Origin: Anaerolineales bacterium
GTDB taxonomy: Bacteria; Chloroflexota; Anaerolineae; Anaerolineales; Villigracilaceae
Assembly (NCBI GenBank): GCA_016928525.1
Contig: JAFGKO010000255.1
Coordinates: forward strand, 1 to 10,710
Reading direction: 5' to 3'
Length of the DNA: 10,710 bases
Shown here: positions 6,673 to 10,710 of the stretch, one piece after another
How the letters are laid out: the number at the start of each line of letters is the position of its first letter
Numbering within the stretch: the stretch's first letter is position 1
Notes under the pieces: model-generated
The model's database searches: none
What the model saw: only the letters and a program-made list of their open reading frames with translations
Told to the model about the DNA's origin: nothing
Made by a program: the position numbers and the translations under genes

Positions 6673-7800
6673 ATGGAAAGAATTCCGATAACAGGTCCCT
6701 GGATCACACAAAAAGAAATTGATTACGTCACCAATGCGGTGACCAACGCCTGGTATTCCAACCACAGCATATACCACCAGCGCTTCGAAGAAGCGTTTGC
6801 CGAATACCTCGGCGTCCGTTACGCCATGGCGCTGCCTTCCTGCACCTCGGCCATCCACCTTTCCCTGGCAGCATTAGGTATCGGCCCTGGCGATGAAGTG
6901 ATCGTTCCCGAAATCACCTGGATTGCCAGCGCGGCGCCCATCACCTACGTGGGTGCAGTCCCGGTATTCGCTGATATTGACCCGCAAACCTGGTGCCTGG
7001 CGGTCGAGCCGCTAGAAAAATGCATTACATCGCGCACCAAAGCAGTGATCCCGGTAGATCTTTATGGAAATATGCCCGAGATGGACGCGATTCGAGCAGT
7101 CGCTGAACAACATCATATCGCCATTGTGGAAGATGCCGCCCAAGCCATCGGCTCAGAGTACAAAGGGAAGAAAGCAGGCAGTTTCGGGGCGACCGGCGTC
7201 TTCAGCTTTCACGGCACCAAAACCCTGACCACCGGCGAAGGCGGCATGCTGGTAACCGATCATGAGGAGATTTACCAGCGGGCTTCGTTCTTGCGCGATC
7301 ATGGGAGGCAGCCGGGCAGCAAACAGTTTTGGAACACCGAAGTGGCCTACAAATATAAAATGAGCAGCATGCAGGCCGCGCTGGGGCTGGCGCAATTAGA
7401 ACGGATCGATGAATTGATTGCCCGCAAAATACAAATCTTCCATTGGTATCAAAGCGAGCTTGCCAGCCTTAAGGGAGTGACTTTGAACTACGAGGCGCCT
7501 GGCGTCAAAAATACTTATTGGATGGTGACGATCATCCTCGATCCATCCTACGATATCCCGAAAGAGCGCTTGATGGAGCTGCTAGACGCCAGGTGGATTG
7601 ACCCGCGCCCCTTCTTCTACCCGCTCAGCTCGCTGCCGGCTTATACCGGCTTAGAGCAGGCCCGGTGGGCCCAGCAGCACAACGGTATCAGTTACAGGAT
7701 CAGCCCGTATGGGATCAACCTGCCTTGCGCGTTGAATATGACAGAAGAAAAGGCTCGTTACGTATGTAACGTGATCAAGGATATCTTGAAGAGTGGCTGA
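6673..7800 (+). CDS. DegT/DnrJ/EryC1-family PLP sugar aminotransferase
   Basis: This is a fold-type I, PLP-dependent enzyme that moves an amino group, usually from glutamate, onto a keto sugar nucleotide. The 375-residue length is typical of perosamine-synthase-like 4-aminotransferases. It shows the N-terminal WITQKEIDYV, the ALPSCTSAIHLSL phosphate-contact region at 53-65, GPGDEVIVPEITW at 71-83, VEDAAQAIG with Asp154, and FSFHGTKTLTTGEGGM, in which Lys183 should form the internal aldimine. All catalytic residues are visible. It starts five bases after the acyltransferase stop. The pairing with a PglD/NeuD-like acyltransferase is the classic arrangement for a 4-acylamido-4,6-dideoxy sugar, with the keto substrate here most simply coming from RfbG. 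No 3,4-ketoisomerase is nearby, which argues against a 3-amino product. The exact nucleotide (CDP, GDP, UDP or dTDP) cannot be read from the sequence. Confidence 0.92.
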   Translation: MERIPITGPWITQKEIDYVTNAVTNAWYSNHSIYHQRFEEAFAEYLGVRYAMALPSCTSAIHLSLAALGIGPGDEVIVPEITWIASAAPITYVGAVPVFADIDPQTWCLAVEPLEKCITSRTKAVIPVDLYGNMPEMDAIRAVAEQHHIAIVEDAAQAIGSEYKGKKAGSFGATGVFSFHGTKTLTTGEGGMLVTDHEEIYQRASFLRDHGRQPGSKQFWNTEVAYKYKMSSMQAALGLAQLERIDELIARKIQIFHWYQSELASLKGVTLNYEAPGVKNTYWMVTIILDPSYDIPKERLMELLDARWIDPRPFFYPLSSLPAYTGLEQARWAQQHNGISYRISPYGINLPCALNMTEEKARYVCNVIKDILKSG

Positions 7801-8701
7801 TCATCATCCCCTGGTATCCATAGGCCTCCCCGTTTACAATGGCGAGCAACATGTTCGCCGGGCGCTGGATTCGCTGCTGGCCCAGGATTATGAAAACTTC
7901 GAATTAATCATCTCGGACAACGCCTCAACCGATGGCACCCCGGCGATTTGCCAGGAATACGCGGCCCGAGATCGGCGCATCCAATATCATCGTAATGAAG
8001 TCAACAAGGGTTCCGTTTGGAATTTCAACCGCGCCTTTGAGCTTTCCTCGGGAAAATATTTCGCCTGGGCAGGTCATGATGACTGGTGGGAAAGCGCTTT
8101 CATCAGCAAATGCGCTGCCGCCCTGGAGAAAATGTCCGATGCAGTTCTTTGCTATATGCTGGCTGAATATGAGGATCAAGACGGCCAGCACCTGGACATA
8201 ATGGATTCGGATATTTCCACATACAAGCTGAACCGTCTGGAAAGGCTGCATACTGTCATTCTGCGCTTGAGATCCGCCGAAGCCATTTTCGGTCTGATTC
8301 GTGCGGATGCGCTGAGACAGACAACGCTCACCCAGGACTGCTTTGGCTCAGACAAAAGCCTGATCTACCAATTGGCGATCCTGGGGCATATCATTAAGGT
8401 GCCGGAGGTGCTCCACCATTACAGGTTGGTGTCCAAAAGCTGGGAACAATACGCGATCCAGATCGGAAAAACAACAGGTTCACGCCAGCCTCCTCCTACT
8501 CCGAAAGCCTCACTCACAACCGCTGTGCTCCAGGCCATCCTCCACCTGCCAGTTCCCCCTCTTCAGAAACCCTTGCTGATGTTCGACGCCTTGTACTGCC
8601 TGCGCCGTCGATATACGGACCGGCTCCATCAAGAATTTGCCGCACGGCGTCGTTTCTGGTTTCAAAGATTCTGGCCTCTGCGCCGTACGGGAGGACGGTA
8701 A
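7793..8701 (+). CDS. family 2 glycosyltransferase
   Basis: The protein is a GT-A-fold transferase expected to add one sugar to the growing glycan at the cytoplasmic side of the membrane. Its 302 residues begin with the family signature VSIGLPVYNGEQHVRRALDS. SDNASTDGT is at 41-49, the NKGSVWNFNRAFE segment near 71-83 lies close to the nucleotide, and HDD at 95-97 (HDDWW) takes the place of the metal-binding DxD motif. No membrane segment is evident; the C-terminal third is basic (KPLLMFDALYCLRRRYTDRL, then RRRFWFQRFWPLRR), which may help membrane contact. Translation starts at GTG 7793, overlapping the aminotransferase by eight bases, and only a weak GAAGAG is near. Its stop overlaps the next start as TAATG. 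Donor and acceptor are unknown. Confidence 0.88.
   Translation: MADHHPLVSIGLPVYNGEQHVRRALDSLLAQDYENFELIISDNASTDGTPAICQEYAARDRRIQYHRNEVNKGSVWNFNRAFELSSGKYFAWAGHDDWWESAFISKCAAALEKMSDAVLCYMLAEYEDQDGQHLDIMDSDISTYKLNRLERLHTVILRLRSAEAIFGLIRADALRQTTLTQDCFGSDKSLIYQLAILGHIIKVPEVLHHYRLVSKSWEQYAIQIGKTTGSRQPPPTPKASLTTAVLQAILHLPVPPLQKPLLMFDALYCLRRRYTDRLHQEFAARRRFWFQRFWPLRRTGGR
8689..8695 (+). promoter_or_regulatory. strong ribosome-binding site of the 8701 gene
   Basis: GGGAGGA lies five bases before ATG 8701, inside the end of the glycosyltransferase gene. It supports the TAATG-coupled start. Confidence 0.75.
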
Positions 8702-9663
8702 TGACCATACTGGATCAAGTCATGGTCATCGTCCGCAGCGCCCACGAGCGCACGGAGGAATTATGTTTGCACCTGGTTCGGAGACAAATTCCTGCCGAAA
8801 GGGTGACGGTGATCCATGAACGCCCTTTCACTGCCGCCCTGCGCCGCTCCTACGAGATTGGCATCGAGAATGGACTGGCCTGGACCCTTTGTATTGATGC
8901 AGATGTACTAATAAGGAAAAATGCGATCATTGATCTGATAAGTGAAATGAGTATTCAGCCAGATAATACATTCGGCGGGGTTGTGCATGTCTTCTACAAG
9001 TTCCGGGAACGTCCTGAACAGGGAGGGTTACATCTTTACCGAACTTCCTTATTATCTGAGGCGCTGTCCTTAATTCCAGATGCATCCAGTAATCTACGAC
9101 CAGAGACTTACGTAAAAAAACAAATGGAAAACCTTGGGCATAACCTGGTGGTTATCGACAAAACGCTGGGATTACATGATTTTGAGCAGTTTTATGCCGA
9201 CATCTTTAGAAAGTCACTGGTTCGGGCACGAAAAAGCCCTCACCACAATAAATCGGTGTTGCAAAGAGCCATTGCCCTCTCAAGAATTGATCAGGATTTC
9301 CTGGTTGCTGCCTGGGGAATTCGTGTTGGAATGAACCTCCCTGTGCACATTAATTTGGATGCAAAACAGTGGGAATCGGAAACAAAAGTTTTGCTGCTGG
9401 CCAATGGAATGCAGGAAAAAGAGGAGCTAGAAATCGAGAAAGGTTTAGCAACTGTAGAAAAAACGTTTTTAGATTCGTCTTTACAAACTCGTGATCATGC
9501 TATGCGAATTGAAAACCAGCCTAAAGTTATTGCCAACAGGTTCTATTCGGTCGCCTGGCAGATCGGATGGGGAATCACTCAATTTGGCTTGCGAATCCAA
9601 CGATCGTCGACAAGAAGAATACATGCTCATTTACGTGGAGAAACAAGTGCTGACACGCATTGA
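8701..9663 (+). CDS. uncharacterised protein with GT-A glycosyltransferase-like features
   Basis: I do not recognise a named family. The 320-residue protein opens with MVIVRSAHERTEELCLHLV, predicts alternating strands and helices, and has LCIDADVLI with a DxD-type Asp66-Ala67-Asp68, as in metal-dependent GT-A transferases. A following GGVVHVFYKF and LHLYRTSLLSEAL could form the acceptor side. No signal peptide or clear transmembrane helix is seen, although IANRFYSVAWQIGWGITQFGLRI near the C-terminus is amphipathic and could touch the membrane. The TAATG overlap and strong GGGAGGA make expression likely. GC drops from about 65 % (8821-8880) to about 35 % (8881-8940), just at the DxD codons, and stays low for most of the rest. 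A glycan-assembly role is inferred from position and the DxD; another nucleotide-sugar or glycan-modifying role is possible. Confidence 0.75.
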   Translation: MTILDQVMVIVRSAHERTEELCLHLVRRQIPAERVTVIHERPFTAALRRSYEIGIENGLAWTLCIDADVLIRKNAIIDLISEMSIQPDNTFGGVVHVFYKFRERPEQGGLHLYRTSLLSEALSLIPDASSNLRPETYVKKQMENLGHNLVVIDKTLGLHDFEQFYADIFRKSLVRARKSPHHNKSVLQRAIALSRIDQDFLVAAWGIRVGMNLPVHINLDAKQWESETKVLLLANGMQEKEELEIEKGLATVEKTFLDSSLQTRDHAMRIENQPKVIANRFYSVAWQIGWGITQFGLRIQRSSTRRIHAHLRGETSADTH

Positions 9664-10318
9664 TTCGTTTTTTGATCACTTTAATCTCAGCGATGAACTC
9701 CGTATTCAAGGCCAGCATGCTGCCGCTCTTGCCGGGGAGAGGGCCAAAGGTATGACCACCGTAGAGGATTACGAAGCCTTAGCTGCAATTGCTCTTTATT
9801 TCAGGCCTCAAAAAATCTTCGAAATAGGAACATACCTTGGCATTACCTCAGACTTCTTTCTTGAACTGCTGCCTGATTGCAGCGTGGTATCGATCACCTA
9901 CCAGAACCCTGAGCGTGCTTTTCTGAGAAAGGTTTACAATAATTCCGGTTTGCCGCGCGAGCAGGCAGGCTCTGCGGTGGCCTCCGAGAGGCGGACTCGA
10001 TTCGTGCAACTACTCGGTGATTCCCACAAACTCAAAGCGCGAAAAATGACGAAGGAATATGGTTTTTTCGATCTGGTTTTTATCGATGGCGACCACTCTT
10101 ACCGCGGCGTTTCTAAAGATACTGAACTGGCCAAGAAACTCATCGCCCCTTTTGGGGTGATTTGCTGGCATGATGCCAACCCCAAAGAAAAATACCTGGA
10201 TGTCAGACGGTTCTTAGAGCAGGATCTGGTCCTTAATGCCGTCGCAACCAGAGATAATTATCTTGGAGGAATCGCCTGTTGGAGTACGAAGTTGAGTACC
10301 ATATCTCTTACTACATGA
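9623..10318 (+). CDS. class I SAM-dependent methyltransferase (Methyltransf_24-like)
   Basis: The protein is predicted to methylate a sugar hydroxyl or another small acceptor with SAM. From ATG 9623 it has 231 residues. Motif I FEIGTYLGITSDF is at 66-78, DLVFIDGDHSYRGVSKD at 150-166 is the strongest family mark, and CWHDANP at 181-187 follows; it closes with YLGGIACW. The frame is open upstream to ATG 9491, but that part overlaps the previous gene deeply and lacks family resemblance. ATG 9623 still overlaps the 8701 gene by 41 bases and has only a weak AAGAAG ahead. GTG 9647, preceded by GGAG at 9637-9640 with a six-base gap, is a good alternative and trims eight residues. Together with the next gene it may add methyl groups that decorate or cap the exported glycan; the acceptor is unknown. 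Confidence 0.85.
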   Translation: MLIYVEKQVLTRIDSFFDHFNLSDELRIQGQHAAALAGERAKGMTTVEDYEALAAIALYFRPQKIFEIGTYLGITSDFFLELLPDCSVVSITYQNPERAFLRKVYNNSGLPREQAGSAVASERRTRFVQLLGDSHKLKARKMTKEYGFFDLVFIDGDHSYRGVSKDTELAKKLIAPFGVICWHDANPKEKYLDVRRFLEQDLVLNAVATRDNYLGGIACWSTKLSTISLTT

Positions 10319-10358
10319 ATACTATGGAAGTCGATAAAAAATACGATCGTTTACGCTT

Positions 10359-10363
10359 GGAGG
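10359..10363 (+). promoter_or_regulatory. ribosome-binding site of the partial gene at the window end
   Basis: GGAGG lies four bases before GTG 10368. It fixes the start of the last reading frame, which runs off the window. Confidence 0.7.
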
Positions 10364-10367
10364 TTAA

Positions 10368-10710
10368 GTGAAACTTATTTGCCGAGTCTGTCCTGTATGC
10401 GATTCTGATGATTGTGAAGAAGTCGTGGCATTACGACAAGAACTCTTCACGATATCCAATCCAACATATAACCAAGATGGATTTGAACAATGGGCTGATC
10501 CTGAGCAACTGTACCCCATCGTCAAGTGCCGTCACTGCGAAATGATCTATAGTCTCTTCCATTTAGATGACGAAACTGAGGCCCTTGTCTATAATCGCGT
10601 TATCGACTCGGATATAAGTCTTGATAGGGTGCTTACTGTTCCTAGAAGAATAAAAGATCTGAAACGTTGGCTGGAGTTGCTAACCCTGGTCAATGCCTCA
10701 CATCCAGGAA
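10368..10710 (+). CDS. zinc-ribbon SAM methyltransferase-like protein, N-terminal part (3' end missing)
   Basis: A frame opens at GTG 10368 and stays open for 114 codons to the window end. It begins MKLICRVCPVCDSDDCEEVV and has a second cysteine pair in IVKCRHCEMIY, so Cys8, Cys11, Cys54 and Cys57 could hold one zinc ion. This spacing of CPxC, then CxxC followed by a hydrophobic-Tyr, is common at the N-terminus of glycan-cluster class I methyltransferases and resembles, but is not closely alike to, the module in the 4229 gene. The continuation through VYNRVIDSDISLDRV fits that family, but the SAM-binding domain would lie beyond the window, so the catalytic assignment is an inference. The upstream GGAGG and the position right after another methyltransferase support a real, co-transcribed gene. 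Confidence 0.72.
   Translation, partial: MKLICRVCPVCDSDDCEEVVALRQELFTISNPTYNQDGFEQWADPEQLYPIVKCRHCEMIYSLFHLDDETEALVYNRVIDSDISLDRVLTVPRRIKDLKRWLELLTLVNASHPG

Noticed and set aside
7635..7650. Small hairpin GCCGG-CTTATA-CCGGC inside the aminotransferase gene
   Set aside because: The five-base arms are short, lie mid-gene and have no T-tract, so they are expected by chance in GC-rich coding sequence.

Overview
The window is the interior of a bacterial surface-polysaccharide (O-antigen-like) locus. Every recognisable gene lies on the + strand, and from about base 2425 onward the genes are packed end to end. The organism cannot be named from sequence alone. The mixed GC content (about 35-70 % by local hand counts), the four-helix-bundle (S23/IVP) gene and the style of the sugar genes would fit an environmental Chloroflexota (Anaerolineae-like) genome or a similar uncultured bacterium. 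That is a weak inference.

Layout: (1) bases 2-673 are the 3' part of a Wzm-type ABC-2 permease. (2) Bases 674-1125 hold a four-helix-bundle gene that appears frameshifted. It is AT-richer at its borders, flanked by imperfect 19-bp direct repeats, and sits between the two halves of the transporter. (3) Bases 1126-2466 encode the Wzt ATPase with a C-terminal carbohydrate-recognition domain. (4) Bases 2470-5996 are a nucleotide-sugar cassette: glucose-1-phosphate cytidylyltransferase (rfbF), CDP-glucose 4,6-dehydratase-like enzyme (rfbG), TylC3/TcaB9-like sugar C-methyltransferase, and RmlC-like epimerase. (5) Bases 5993-7800 add a PglD/NeuD-like acyltransferase and a DegT-type sugar aminotransferase. 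(6) Bases 7793-9663 encode a family-2 glycosyltransferase and an unplaced GT-A-like protein. (7) Bases 9623-10710 encode a class I methyltransferase and the start of another, with a zinc-ribbon N-terminus, cut by the window end.

Working model: RfbF and RfbG make CDP-4-keto-6-deoxyglucose. No RfbH-type 3-dehydratase and no 4-ketoreductase is present. Instead, a C-methyltransferase, an epimerase, a 4-aminotransferase and an N-acyltransferase follow. Read as one pathway, this predicts an unusual CDP-linked, C-methyl-branched 4-acylamido-4,6-dideoxyhexose. The glycosyltransferases would add it to a glycan that Wzm/Wzt export, and one of the later methyltransferases could supply a terminal cap recognised by Wzt. 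The individual enzyme families are well supported; the assembled pathway is inference.

No tRNA, rRNA, CRISPR array, transposase or convincing terminator was seen. The most unusual points are the predicted branched amino sugar, the broken cassette splitting wzm from wzt, a perfect 12-bp-arm hairpin just ahead of rfbF, and abrupt composition changes inside wzt and inside the 8701-9663 gene.
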